DNA of 42,937 bases from an uncultured Bacteroidales bacterium (GCA_946412245.1 CAMKGM010000022.1:1-42937); one strand, 5' to 3'. Positions 30,753 to 40,208 are shown, counted from the stretch's first letter. The notes: generated from the letters alone by a model not told the origin. Numbers and translations are program-made.

Positions 30753-33700
30753 ATGAAAATAAAAAGCATAATCATTGTGGCACTCATGGCTGTACCGGCC
30801 ATGACGGGTGCTCAACCCCGAGTTGCCGCAACCGACGCTCAAGGCTATTATGAGCGCGGCAAGTTGATGTATGAGAGTAAAAACTATGTGGGTGCAATCG
30901 ATCAGTTGACTCATGTGCACGAGATGGGTGCTCCCGACGATCTGCTTGAGCAGGCCGACTACTACCTGGCTCTGAGCCGTTTTGAACGAGACGAAGCAAC
31001 CGGACTGTCGAGTTTACAAGACTTTTTGGAACGCTATCCGTCGTCGTTACTGACTGAGGATGTGCACATGCGCATAGGCAACTACTACTTCTATCACGGC
31101 GAGTTTGGCGAGGCGCTGGTGGCTTACAGTCACATGCGCGACCACTCGCTGAACGACGACAGCAACGAAGACGTGCTGTATCGCATGGCTTATAGCAATT
31201 TGCAGCTGGGCTATTACGACGATGCCGCCAAGCTCTACAGTTCATTGGCCGAGACTCCCCGCTACGGCAATGCCACATTGTTCTATAATGCCTATATTGA
31301 CTATGCCAACAAGCGCTATGATGCCGCTTTGTCGAAATTTAGTCAGATAGACCGCACCGGTGACTTAGGTTATCAGGCACAATACTACGAGTGCCAAATT
31401 CTGTACGGCAAGCGCGAGTATGATAGTGTGCTGGAACTGGGCCAATCGTTGCTCGAAGATGATGCCAATGACTATTTCACGCCTGAAATCAACCGACTGG
31501 TGGGCGAGAGCTACTACCACAAGGGTAATGAGCAACTGGCTCGGCAATATCTCAACAAGTATGTCGAGACCACCCAAGACCCCGTTGTCCGCTCGGCGGC
31601 CTATGCGCTCGGCTCCATGGACTATCGCGCCGGTGACTACGAAAACGCGGCCGCACGCATGGCCATGGTGACCGGCGACGAAGATGCTATGGGACAAAGT
31701 GCTTATCTGTATCTGGGACAAGCTAAGCGCAAACTGGGCGACAACACTATGGCCATCAAGGCCTTTGAGCAGGCTGCGTCAATGAACCACGACCCGGCGG
31801 TGAAGGAGGCGGCTTTCTATAATTATGCCGTGGCTCTGAGTCAAGGTAGCGCCAACCCGTTCGGTAAGTCGATTGACCTGTTCGAAGAATTCTTGAATAA
31901 CTACCCCAACTCCAAGAACGCGCCGCAGGTAGAGACTTATTTGGTCGATGCCTACATGAACACCGGCGACTACGAGAAGGCGCTCGCCAGCATCTCGCAC
32001 ATCAAGAAACCCTCGAAAAACGTGCTTAGAGCCAAGCAGTGCGTGCTCTATAACATGGGTAGCAAGGCCCTGGCCGATGGTGACAATGCCACTGCGGCCA
32101 AGTATTTGCAGCAGGCCATCGATGTGGGCTCGTACGACAAGAAAATCCAAAACGAGAGTCGCTTGTGGCTTGCCGAGGCGCAGTATCGTCAAGGAAACTA
32201 TAAGCAGGCAGCCGCTAACCAGCGCAGTTACGTCGCCGCCGCTTCCAAGAAGGACAAGAACTACGCCATTGCCAACTATAACCTGGGCTACACGTTGTTC
32301 CAGCAGAAACAGTATGCCGATGCTCGCGCTGCATTCCAGAAGGCGGTAGATGCCGGTATGGACGATGCCGCGCTGCTCAGCGATGCCTACAACCGCATTG
32401 GCGATACTTATTACTACTCTAATCAGATTGCCAAGGCCGAGGAGAGTTACACTCAGGCCATCAGCAAGAACAAGGGTAGTGCCGACTATGCCATGTTCCA
32501 GAAAGCGATGATGGCAGGACTCAGCGGAGACCACCAAACCAAGGCCAACCGCCTGGACGATATGCTCAAGGCTTATCCTAACTCGTCGCTGGTGCCGTCG
32601 GCCCTGTATGAGAAGGGTGTCGCTCTGGAGCATGTGGGCAAGAATAAGGAGGCTGTGAATGTGTTCAATAAGCTTATCACCAACTATCCCGGCAAGGAAG
32701 AAGCCCGCAAGGGACTACTGCAACTGGCACTGGTGCAGAATAATCTCAACAACCAGACAGCCGCCATTGAGGCCTACAAGAAGGTAATCAAGCAGGCTCC
32801 CACCAGCGACGAGGCCAAGATTGCCACGGAGGATCTCAAGAGCATCTATGCCGACCGTGGCGAACTCAACGACTTCGCCAAGTTCCTCAAGACCATTCCC
32901 AATGCACCGCAACTCAATGTGAGCGATGTGGATCGTCTCACCTTCGAGGCTGCCGAGAAGGCCGCTGTGGCCGGTAAGCCCAGTATCACCAAGATGGAAG
33001 ACTATCTGACGAAGTATCCCAGTGGTGCCTATCGTGCCCAGGCTCTCTACTATGTGGGCCGTTATGATTATGAGAAAGGTAACCTCAATAATGCCATCAT
33101 TGACCTGAACTCGGCACTGGCTATGGCACCTGATGCCTCGTTTGCCGAGGATGCCCTTGCCATGAAGTGCGACATTCTGAACCGTCAAGGCAAGACTCAA
33201 GAGGCTATTGACACTTATAAGCAAATCGTCGAGAAATCATCAAGCGAAGACAATAAGGTGCTGGCACAACTGGGCATCATTCGCTCGTCGATGAAACTGG
33301 AGAAGTGGAAAGACGTGAGCACTACAGCCGACGCACTGCTCAAGAACCATACACTCTCGGCCAACGAAGAAGCCGAGGTGAAGTTGGCGCGTGCCGTTGC
33401 TGCAGCCCGTCAAGGCCGCATGGAAGCCGCTGAGACCGACTTCAGGGCGCTGGCAAAAGACCCGCAAAGCAAAGCCGGCGCGCAGGCTACCTACGAACTC
33501 GCTAATTTGCTCTATGCGGAGGGTAACTACAAAACTGCCGAGAAGACCATCAATAACTTCTTCAAAGCCAAGTCGCAACAAACCTACTGGATTGGCAAGT
33601 GCTACATCCTGCTCGCCGATGTTTACTACAAGCAAGGCAAGACCGCCGAGGCGCGTGAGTATATTGAGAGTCTCAAGACTACCTATCCCGGCAAGGAGGC

Positions 33701-33851
33701 CGACATCTTGAGCGACATCGACTCCCGCTTGAACAAGTGGGGCGCCAAGAACAAGCCCGCTGCCGCCGGAACGGCCGGTAAGAGTAACAAGAACAATAAC
33801 TCAAGTGCTGACAATAAGTCGGGCTCGAACAAGAAGAATAACAAGAAATAA
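30753..33851 (+). CDS. Large periplasmic tetratricopeptide-repeat protein
   Basis: 1032 residues from ATG 30753, chosen because MKIKSIIIVALMAVPAMTGAQ is a clean signal peptide; an ATG nine codons upstream (30726) is also in frame. From about 30 to 960 it is made of TPR-type helix pairs, for example AQGYYERGKLMYESKNYVGA, AFYNYAVALSQGSANPFGKS, YNLGYTLFQQKQYADARAAF, ALYYVGRYDYEKGNLNNAI. The tail is low-complexity Asn/Lys/Ser (KSNKNNNSSADNKSGSNKKN). TPR solenoids bind partner proteins. The next gene, an outer-membrane barrel, starts 29 bases later, so the two probably work together at the outer membrane. The exact role is not known to me. Confidence 0.85.
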   Translation: MKIKSIIIVALMAVPAMTGAQPRVAATDAQGYYERGKLMYESKNYVGAIDQLTHVHEMGAPDDLLEQADYYLALSRFERDEATGLSSLQDFLERYPSSLLTEDVHMRIGNYYFYHGEFGEALVAYSHMRDHSLNDDSNEDVLYRMAYSNLQLGYYDDAAKLYSSLAETPRYGNATLFYNAYIDYANKRYDAALSKFSQIDRTGDLGYQAQYYECQILYGKREYDSVLELGQSLLEDDANDYFTPEINRLVGESYYHKGNEQLARQYLNKYVETTQDPVVRSAAYALGSMDYRAGDYENAAARMAMVTGDEDAMGQSAYLYLGQAKRKLGDNTMAIKAFEQAASMNHDPAVKEAAFYNYAVALSQGSANPFGKSIDLFEEFLNNYPNSKNAPQVETYLVDAYMNTGDYEKALASISHIKKPSKNVLRAKQCVLYNMGSKALADGDNATAAKYLQQAIDVGSYDKKIQNESRLWLAEAQYRQGNYKQAAANQRSYVAAASKKDKNYAIANYNLGYTLFQQKQYADARAAFQKAVDAGMDDAALLSDAYNRIGDTYYYSNQIAKAEESYTQAISKNKGSADYAMFQKAMMAGLSGDHQTKANRLDDMLKAYPNSSLVPSALYEKGVALEHVGKNKEAVNVFNKLITNYPGKEEARKGLLQLALVQNNLNNQTAAIEAYKKVIKQAPTSDEAKIATEDLKSIYADRGELNDFAKFLKTIPNAPQLNVSDVDRLTFEAAEKAAVAGKPSITKMEDYLTKYPSGAYRAQALYYVGRYDYEKGNLNNAIIDLNSALAMAPDASFAEDALAMKCDILNRQGKTQEAIDTYKQIVEKSSSEDNKVLAQLGIIRSSMKLEKWKDVSTTADALLKNHTLSANEEAEVKLARAVAAARQGRMEAAETDFRALAKDPQSKAGAQATYELANLLYAEGNYKTAEKTINNFFKAKSQQTYWIGKCYILLADVYYKQGKTAEAREYIESLKTTYPGKEADILSDIDSRLNKWGAKNKPAAAGTAGKSNKNNNSSADNKSGSNKKNNKK

Positions 33852-33880
33852 CATACCGCAACCCAAATATAATTAGGACA

Positions 33881-35800
33881 ATGAAAAAGATATTGCTTTG
33901 CTCGCTTGCTGTTGCTATGGCAACATCAGTAATGCAAGCACAGGAACTCAATAAGGAAATTACCCTTGAGAAGGACTTTGTGCCCGTGGAGAAGAAGGCG
34001 ACCAAGAAAAGCGCCTTGCCCGTTGTGGTTCAGCCATCCAAGAACGAAACTCCCACCACGCTCAGTTACAGCGACTGGGCGCAGCCCACTGCCGTTGCCA
34101 CGAGTATTCCCACGATGCTACCCTATGGCTACCGCACTTCGCACATCTTCAGCACCAAGCGTGGCTACTTCGACTTTGGGATTGGTACGCAGCTCAACAT
34201 GACCGGCAGTGCCGGTTACAGAGTGCTTGACGACCCCAATACCAAGCTTAGCTTCTGGCTGCAACACAACAGTTCCTGGAGCGGCAAGAACACCACTACC
34301 ATGATTTCTGAAGACGAAAAACAAAAGCAGAAATTCAACGACAATGTGCTGGGAATAGACCTGAATCAGCACTTTAGTCGTGGCGATATGGCACTGGGCG
34401 CGTCGCTCCACTTCGACAAGTTTAACTACTATGGTGGTTTGAACCTGACTGAACCCGTTGTCGGCACTGACATGAACAAGCAGCAGGTTCAGGACCTGAC
34501 AGGATTTTATAATTGGGATGATTACATGCAGACGTTTATCGATGCTAAAGTGCATGGTAGTTGGAAGAGCCGCGTGACCATCAGCGACCGCGAATTTGAT
34601 TATCATGTGGGGTTGTGCTACAACTTTGCCGGCTACAATCGCAGTTTTACAAATGCTTATAAAGGGGCTAAAGACAGTCATATCAACGTGAACCTGGGTG
34701 CCGGTTATCAGTTGACCGGAACATCGGGAGTCGGGGCTGATGTGGCTGTTGATCATCTGAGCCGCTCGATTGAGGCCGACGCAGGCGATGTTTTCACTGA
34801 CCACATGACCATGATCACGCTGCATCCGTTCTTCCGCTATCAGGGCGAACGTGCCAGCGCGACGCTGGGTGCCAACCTCAACTTCTCGTTTAGCGACGGC
34901 GCCAAAATCAGGGTTGCACCCAATGTGAAGATTGACTACAACTTTGCCGGTGGAGCTACGCTTTATGCCATTGCTCAAGGTGGCAAGCGGCTCAACACGC
35001 TCTCAACAATGGCTGCGATTAACCGCTATAGCGACCCCTTGGGCGGATACAACAACACCTTTGCACCCATTGATGCCGAGTTCGGCTTCAAGATTGGTCC
35101 GTTCCGCGGTTTCAGCATGAAAATCTATGGCGGCTATGGTGTCTTCAAAAACGATCAGTTGGTGAATGTACCCATTGATAGTTACTACAGTAGCATTGCA
35201 AATGGAGTTAGGCCCGACCAAATGCCCCTTGGCACACAACCTTTTATCAGTTGCTACCCCTATGACCAGTTGAAGTATTTGTGCCAAAATCAGTACTTTG
35301 CCCCTGTCTACTACAGCAGTTATAACACACGTGGCGTGAAGGTGGGTGCTGAAATCAACTACAAGTATCGTTCGCTGGCCGAACTCGATGTCAAGGCTGT
35401 TTTTGCTCCGCAGAGCAGGGATATTGGCGGCAAGTACATCAAGGGCTACACGCTGGGACTTGACCGCGCCAAGACGGTGGTGAATGTGGACCTCAAGGTG
35501 AATCCGCTGCGTGCCCTCACCGTGAATGTGGGCTTTGACTATCGTGGTGGTCGCTACAATGTGAACAGCTATTTCTATGAAGATGAAATGCCATGGGTAG
35601 AGGAAGAATATTATAATTTTTTGGCTACCAGTGCAATGGGTGATGTGTTAAACCTGCGCGCAGGCGCCAGTTACCGCTTCGACAAGACCCTCACACTCTG
35701 GGTACAGGCCTCTAACTTGCTCAACAAGCAGTGGGATGTGACCATGGGCATGGGAGCACAGAAACTGAATGTGATGGGCGGTATTGCGCTTGTTTTCTGA
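33881..35800 (+). CDS. Outer-membrane beta-barrel protein, TonB-receptor-like
   Basis: 639 residues. Signal peptide 1-20 (ILLCSLAVAMATSVMQAQ). Residues about 20-75 form a short linker with KEITLEKDFVPVEKKA. From about 85 the sequence alternates in many amphipathic strands (GYFDFGIGTQLNMTGSAGYRV, KLSFWLQHNSSWSG, SHINVNLGAGYQLTG, ALTVNVGFDYRGGRYNVNSY) and ends in an aromatic strand LNVMGGIALVF, the usual barrel C-terminus. I see no TonB plug domain, so it is a barrel of unknown cargo. Only 29 bases behind the TPR gene, hence co-transcribed. Similar TPR-barrel pairs occur in Bacteroidetes as far as I recall. Confidence 0.8.
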   Translation: MKKILLCSLAVAMATSVMQAQELNKEITLEKDFVPVEKKATKKSALPVVVQPSKNETPTTLSYSDWAQPTAVATSIPTMLPYGYRTSHIFSTKRGYFDFGIGTQLNMTGSAGYRVLDDPNTKLSFWLQHNSSWSGKNTTTMISEDEKQKQKFNDNVLGIDLNQHFSRGDMALGASLHFDKFNYYGGLNLTEPVVGTDMNKQQVQDLTGFYNWDDYMQTFIDAKVHGSWKSRVTISDREFDYHVGLCYNFAGYNRSFTNAYKGAKDSHINVNLGAGYQLTGTSGVGADVAVDHLSRSIEADAGDVFTDHMTMITLHPFFRYQGERASATLGANLNFSFSDGAKIRVAPNVKIDYNFAGGATLYAIAQGGKRLNTLSTMAAINRYSDPLGGYNNTFAPIDAEFGFKIGPFRGFSMKIYGGYGVFKNDQLVNVPIDSYYSSIANGVRPDQMPLGTQPFISCYPYDQLKYLCQNQYFAPVYYSSYNTRGVKVGAEINYKYRSLAELDVKAVFAPQSRDIGGKYIKGYTLGLDRAKTVVNVDLKVNPLRALTVNVGFDYRGGRYNVNSYFYEDEMPWVEEEYYNFLATSAMGDVLNLRAGASYRFDKTLTLWVQASNLLNKQWDVTMGMGAQKLNVMGGIALVF

Positions 35801-35837
35801 TAAATTTCTGATAATCAGTACTATAACCTTATTATGT

Positions 35838-35873
35838 AAATCCGTTGCCATGAAAAAAATGGTGGCGGATTTT
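35838..35873 (+). terminator. Terminator after the barrel gene
   Basis: AAATCCGTTGCCAT pairs, with three wobble pairs, with ATGGTGGCGGATTT around seven bases, then a short T-run that is also the -33 box of the next gene. Confidence 0.7.
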
Positions 35874-35901
35874 GTTGTTCAACTGAAAATTACTATCTTT
35901 G
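35871..35901 (+). promoter_or_regulatory. Promoter of ppiD
   Basis: TTTG at 35871-35874, 19 bases, TATCTTTG at 35894-35901. The -33 box overlaps the end of the preceding terminator. Confidence 0.75.
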
Positions 35902-35958
35902 CGTGCTTGTTAGCAACATAATTAAAAGAAAATACAAAAAATAAAATAATAACAACTA

Positions 35959-38091
35959 ATGGCAGCACTAGAAAAAATTAGAAAAAGAGCTGTGATTTTG
36001 ACCATTGTGATTGGTGCGGGTTTGCTCGCCTTCATTCTTGAAGAGGCCGTGCGCGCATCAAGTTCATTCTTTAATGACACTACCGCAGCGAAAGTCGGTG
36101 ATGAGAAAATCGAAGTACAGGAATTCCAAAACCGTCTCACCGAGCTTAACCAAGAGAATCAAAACAACAAACAAGATCCCGCTATTCAGCAGCAACAAGT
36201 GTTGCAGCAGATGATCTTCGAAAAAATCCTTAACAAGGAATATGAGAAGGCAGGCATCAGCGTGAGTAACGAGGAAATGGCACGTTTGCTCGACGCTAAC
36301 CCCGATGCTCAGCAAATCACCCAGCAGGTGGCGCAGCAACTTCAGGGCAGGCAGAACATTCAGTCGCCGTCGCAACTCGACAAGCTCATTCAGAGCCAGC
36401 CCGACTTCTACGTTCAAATCCTGAGACCGTGGAACAACTTGAAAAAGCAAATCTACGACAACCGTTGCGCTCAGAAGTTGGCTTTCTTGATGCAGAATTC
36501 TATTCAGCCTAACGACATTGACCGTCTTGCTATGCAAGAAGAGTCTAAGGACGTGCTTACTGTGGAATATGCCAAGAAGGAAATCTCTACGCTCGACGAC
36601 GCCAAGTTCAAACCCACCGAGGCCGAGATCAAGGCAGTCTATGACAAGTTCAAAGACATGTACTGGAAACTCGAAGATCCCATGTGCTCTATCAGCTACA
36701 TCGCTGTGAACCTCGATCCCAGCAATGCCGATTTGCAAAAGGGCAAAGCCGTGGTTTCACGCGCCTATGCGCTGCTCCAGGGTGAGAAGGGTCTCGACTC
36801 GCTGCGCAATGTGACCGAGTTTGGCACTCCACAGACCGCTATGGTTCCCGCGTCGCAGGCTAAGACCATGGGTCAGCAGTCTAACGACAGCACACTGGCA
36901 GCTTACATCACCAGCGGTGCCGTGGGTTCTACTCACATGACCACTACCGACAACAACTACACCTTATATAAAATAAAGGACCGTCAGGTACTCACCGACT
37001 CGGTGACCTACATGGCTGTGGCTGTTGAAGGCAACAAGCAACTCCAAGACTCTGTGCTTGCTATGCTCAAGGCTGGCAAGGATGTGAGCAAGGTGAAAGG
37101 CGTGCAGGTGGCTCCCGAAGCACAGACCCTGCAACTGCAGAGCGCTGGTCTGCCCGACTCAATCAAGAACAAGTTCACTGCCAATGCTGGCAATGGCTAC
37201 TTCAAGTTCAATGGCGATGCCAAGCAGGCTCTGTTTGTAAACATTACCAAGACTTCTTCGCAAATGTTCACCACCATGGGCACTGCAAGCTACGAGATCG
37301 TAGCCAGCAAGGCAACCCGCGATGGCGCTCTCGACAAGTTCCAGGCCTTCTTGAACAAGAACAAGACTGCCGCCAACTTCAAGAAGAACGCCCTCAAGGC
37401 CGGTTATCAGGTGAAGGACGCTATGGTGACCGCCGCCACTCCTCAACTTCAGGATCCCATGACTGGTCAAGGCATCGAGAACTCGCGTAGTGCGATATGC
37501 TGGGCTTTGACCGACAATGAAGCTGAGGAAGGCGCTGTTTCGCCCATCTTCCGCGAGAACAACGATGTGCTGCTGGCTGTGGCACTGAACAAGGCCTATG
37601 ACGACGAATACATGCCTCTGAGCGAGAAGGAAATCAAGGACTTCTGCACCGCTCGTGCTACCGCTATCAAGAAAGCCGACGCGCTCGAGAAGCAGTACAA
37701 GGGCAAGGCTAAGGATGTGGCTGGCTATGCCAAGGCTATGGGTACCACAGTGGAGACTGCCGAGGTGACCTTCGGTAACGACCAGATGGGTACCGTGAAC
37801 ACCGCTCCCATGATGCCCAACGGCATGGAAGGCGACGGTGGCCTCATTGGCCGCGTGGCTGGCAGCAAGGTTGGCACCGTGAACTTCTGGAAGGGCAACA
37901 ATGGCGTGTACGCTTATCGCGTGCTCAAGACCACTCCCAGCAACATCCAGATGAAGAAGGAAGAACTCAACTCTCGCTTCATGATGCAGTATGGCATCTA
38001 CGATCAGCAGTATGGTTCGCGTCGCATGTCGCAGGCCATCATGGGTTCGGCCAAGGTGAAGAACAACTCTGCAAAAGTTTTGAGAAGATAG
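35959..38091 (+). CDS. ppiD: SurA N-terminal / PpiD-like peptidyl-prolyl isomerase
   Basis: 710 residues. An N-terminal membrane anchor (about 10-28, AVILTIVIGAGLLAFILEEAV) is followed by a SurA_N_3 domain: VGDEKIEVQEFQNRLTELNQ, QQVLQQMIFEKILNKEYEKAGISVSNEEMARLL. PpiD helps fold newly secreted outer-membrane proteins. Parvulin-type segments are weak in this protein, so isomerase activity is not certain. The last residues here are AKVKNNSAKVLRR. A second copy of this 3' end at 39969 reads AKVKNNSAKFY and stop, which looks like the ancestral end (see finding). Followed by a hairpin terminator that is also duplicated. Confidence 0.85.
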   Translation: MAALEKIRKRAVILTIVIGAGLLAFILEEAVRASSSFFNDTTAAKVGDEKIEVQEFQNRLTELNQENQNNKQDPAIQQQQVLQQMIFEKILNKEYEKAGISVSNEEMARLLDANPDAQQITQQVAQQLQGRQNIQSPSQLDKLIQSQPDFYVQILRPWNNLKKQIYDNRCAQKLAFLMQNSIQPNDIDRLAMQEESKDVLTVEYAKKEISTLDDAKFKPTEAEIKAVYDKFKDMYWKLEDPMCSISYIAVNLDPSNADLQKGKAVVSRAYALLQGEKGLDSLRNVTEFGTPQTAMVPASQAKTMGQQSNDSTLAAYITSGAVGSTHMTTTDNNYTLYKIKDRQVLTDSVTYMAVAVEGNKQLQDSVLAMLKAGKDVSKVKGVQVAPEAQTLQLQSAGLPDSIKNKFTANAGNGYFKFNGDAKQALFVNITKTSSQMFTTMGTASYEIVASKATRDGALDKFQAFLNKNKTAANFKKNALKAGYQVKDAMVTAATPQLQDPMTGQGIENSRSAICWALTDNEAEEGAVSPIFRENNDVLLAVALNKAYDDEYMPLSEKEIKDFCTARATAIKKADALEKQYKGKAKDVAGYAKAMGTTVETAEVTFGNDQMGTVNTAPMMPNGMEGDGGLIGRVAGSKVGTVNFWKGNNGVYAYRVLKTTPSNIQMKKEELNSRFMMQYGIYDQQYGSRRMSQAIMGSAKVKNNSAKVLRR
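38049..38072 (+). repeat. Left copy of the duplicated ppiD 3' segment
   Basis: Twenty-four bases beginning GGCCAAGGTGAAGAAC and ending CTCTGC are identical to 39969-39992. Here they are inside ppiD, encoding residues AKVKNNSA near the C-terminus. Confidence 0.9.
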
Positions 38092-38132
38092 TTTTTAATA
38101 GATAACATTAAAAGAAAGTTTACAATATTGAT

Positions 38133-38167
38133 TAACCGCTTGCAGCATCTGCTGTGAGCGGTTTTTT
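38133..38167 (+). terminator. Terminator after ppiD, left copy
   Basis: TAACCGCTTGCAGC, loop, GCTGTGAGCGGTTTTTT: nearly the same 35 bases occur at 40043-40077 with one mismatch. Confidence 0.85.
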
Positions 38168-38519
38168 ATGAAATTGTATATAATTGGGTGTCTGAATTTG
38201 TTTTTCAATTAGTTTTTAATTATTTTTGCAAATGTTCATCACATGTTATGCTGTGATTGAACTAACATATTATTAGCGCATTTTGCTTTCTTTCCACGAA
38301 ATTTCGGCAAAATTTCATCTACAAAAGAATGCAGTGTTAGCGCTCATGTATGCCTTTTATCCCCATGTAGGGTATAAATACGGCATTGCGTGGGGGAAAC
38401 TGTTTGTTTTTTGTAGAGGGTATGCCGTAAGCCTCGTAGAAGATAATTCAGATTTCTCCTATCGCTCTTATATGGGGATGGAAATGATAATAGAGTTGTT
38501 TTACTAAAGTTTTTTAATT
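38168..38519. other. AT-rich leader of the island
   Basis: No convincing gene. A full promoter match lies at 38197-38228. A short frame runs from ATG 38346 to 38507 (54 codons; a TTG at 38283 is in frame too), but codon use is odd and no family is recognised. The stretch may be the 5' leader of the DUF805 gene. Confidence 0.4.
38197..38228 (+). promoter_or_regulatory. Promoter of the island genes
   Basis: TTTG at 38197-38200, 20 bases, TATTTTTG at 38221-38228, a full consensus match. The leader would be about 285 bases to the DUF805 ATG. Confidence 0.65.
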
Positions 38520-39011
38520 ATGGAAACTATTTATCAAAAGAAACCCATGTTAAATCCGATTAAATCTTGGACGCTATGTATGCTTAAAATGTTTAATTCA
38601 TATGAGCGTGCGCGTCGAAGTGAATTTTGGTGGTATTTTTTATTAGTTCGTTTATTTGGTATGGGGATGATCTTCACCCTAATACTCATAAAGAGGGAAG
38701 ATATTCCTCAATTTATAATAGGATTGCTAATGGAGATTTTGATGTTCTCAGCAACTATGCGAAGATTGCACGATGTGAATGTGGAGGGTAAAACATATTA
38801 TGTTTATTGGGGGTTTTTATTGGTCGGAATTCTTTTTAGTTACCTTAATGTATCCGTAAATATTCAAATGGTTTTGCACCTTGCAACATTTGTAACTTAC
38901 ATGTTTGTATTAGCAGCATTAATTACAGATAGTGATAAGGATGAGAACGATTGGGGAGAATCTCCTAAATATGTTTGCATTAATAGTAATGAAAATGAAG
39001 AATCAGAATAA
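38520..39011 (+). CDS. DUF805 membrane protein, low-GC paralogue
   Basis: 163 residues; ATG at 38520 (a second ATG follows at 38547). DUF805 features: SYERARRSEFWWYF, an RRLHDVN segment and a closing TDSDKDENDWGESPKY; three or four membrane segments between. It aligns with the C-terminal domain of the protein at 7170 (GRARRSEYWW, CRRLHD, SPKY) but lacks the GYF_2 and repeat parts. Its base composition and codon use are far more AT-rich than the flanking ppiD and sufE genes. The next gene starts one base after its stop, so they form an operon. Function unknown. Confidence 0.82.
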   Translation: METIYQKKPMLNPIKSWTLCMLKMFNSYERARRSEFWWYFLLVRLFGMGMIFTLILIKREDIPQFIIGLLMEILMFSATMRRLHDVNVEGKTYYVYWGFLLVGILFSYLNVSVNIQMVLHLATFVTYMFVLAALITDSDKDENDWGESPKYVCINSNENEESE

Positions 39012-39012
39012 T

Positions 39013-39948
39013 ATGAAACATTCTATAGTTAAAGTGGTTTTTGGGTCTTTATTGACTTTCGTTTTGTTAGTTAGTATTAATGCCCAAGCACAGAATAAGC
39101 ATTATAAAACTCAAAGAAAAAAAGCAAACAGATCTTTGGTTGAGAAGAATAGAACAAATGAGATAATCAATAATATTTCAAAAGTCATATCTAAACTATC
39201 TTCTGATTGTCCTATCCACAATTCAGAAACAAACGGATATCAGATAGATTCATTATCTTTTACCAAAAACCGCATAAAGATAGTGTATTCTTATACGAAA
39301 GATTATATGAAATCAGTTGATAGGTTTGAAACGAATTATGATTTTTTAGATTATTATTTTCGTTTATGGGTATTGTCTTTGATAAAGTCTTTGGGTGTGA
39401 CGGCGAAAGAATTTGCAAAAACAGGTATTTCTTTTGAGTCTAGTTTGAAGGATAACTATGGAAAAGTTCTTTGGCATCAAACTCTAAATAATAAAGAATA
39501 TCTTAGTTTTAGTGATGAGATGGCAAAAACAGATTCTTCACCAGGGGAAAAAGTGTCTATTGACATGGAATTTGTCCGGAAAATGGTTGAATCGTTGAAC
39601 GATAAAGCTCCATTTACAGTTGAATATGGTGTGGTTTTTAAAAAAGTTTCCTTAGAGGATAAAACTATATGTTTTTATTATGAGATATCCAGTGAATTAG
39701 CTTTGGCTTTTTATAAATTAGAGCAATCAGATTATGAAGCGTTTTATATGGATATGTTGAATTCTGCAATAGATTATTACTACAATAGTTTTGTTAAGTA
39801 TAATTATTCGATTTATAAGCAAATGGAATCTTTGGGATTGTCTTTGAAAAATATCTATAATACTAAAACTTCTTCATACCCTGTTTTTGTTTTGTTGGTT
39901 CCGATGAGTCTGCTTTTTAAAGATTCGAGTGTGTTTAGCAACGATTAA
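39013..39948 (+). CDS. Hypothetical exported protein, 312 residues
   Basis: Start chosen at ATG 39013, one base after the DUF805 stop (TAATATG arrangement); it begins with a clear signal peptide (IVKVVFGSLLTFVLLVSINAQAQ). The mature part is AT-coded, rich in Lys, Ser, Tyr and Asn, with SLSFTKNRIKIVYSYTKDYMKS, DYYFRLWVLSLIKSLGV and FYMDMLNSAIDYYYNSFVKYNYS. No motif or domain that I know is visible. Membership in the low-GC island between duplicated ppiD ends suggests recent acquisition. Confidence 0.75.
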   Translation: MKHSIVKVVFGSLLTFVLLVSINAQAQNKHYKTQRKKANRSLVEKNRTNEIINNISKVISKLSSDCPIHNSETNGYQIDSLSFTKNRIKIVYSYTKDYMKSVDRFETNYDFLDYYFRLWVLSLIKSLGVTAKEFAKTGISFESSLKDNYGKVLWHQTLNNKEYLSFSDEMAKTDSSPGEKVSIDMEFVRKMVESLNDKAPFTVEYGVVFKKVSLEDKTICFYYEISSELALAFYKLEQSDYEAFYMDMLNSAIDYYYNSFVKYNYSIYKQMESLGLSLKNIYNTKTSSYPVFVLLVPMSLLFKDSSVFSND

Positions 39949-39968
39949 ATCAGTTGCTGTCTGTTGAA

Positions 39969-39992
39969 GGCCAAGGTGAAGAACAACTCTGC
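39969..39992 (+). repeat. Right copy of the duplicated ppiD 3' segment
   Basis: Identical in 24 bases to 38049-38072. Continuing in frame it reads AKVKNNSAKFY then TGA at 40002-40004. It lacks the rest of ppiD, so it is an orphan gene end. Confidence 0.9.
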
Positions 39993-40042
39993 TAAGTTCT
40001 ATTGATAACCTGCTACCCTAAAAGGTAAAAGTGTATAGAAAA

Positions 40043-40079
40043 TAACCGCTTGCAGCACCTGCTGTGAGCGGTTTTTTTT
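40043..40079 (+). terminator. Terminator, right copy
   Basis: Same hairpin as 38133-38167 with one mismatch, here 50 bases after the 24-base repeat against 60 bases at the left copy. It would be the original ppiD terminator if the right copy is ancestral. Confidence 0.85.
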
Positions 40080-40099
40080 GTGGGGTTAGGCCCGCAAGT

Positions 40100-40131
40100 G
40101 TTGTGAAAATGCAAAAAAATGAGTATTTTTG
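40100..40131 (+). promoter_or_regulatory. Promoter of sufE
   Basis: GTTG at 40100-40103, 20 bases, TATTTTTG at 40124-40131, about 78 bases before the ATG. Confidence 0.7.
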
Positions 40132-40208
40132 TGGGTTATAATAACCGACAAGGCTCCTTGTGGCTTGTTTTGCAGCAAAAGTAGCCTTTGATAACCCGAA
40201 ACTGACCA

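Noticed and set aside
38283..38507. TTG-started frame of 74 codons in the island leader
   Set aside because: No recognisable domain, start codon rare in this genome, and the first part lies in leader sequence. A 54-codon version from ATG 38346 remains possible but unsupported.
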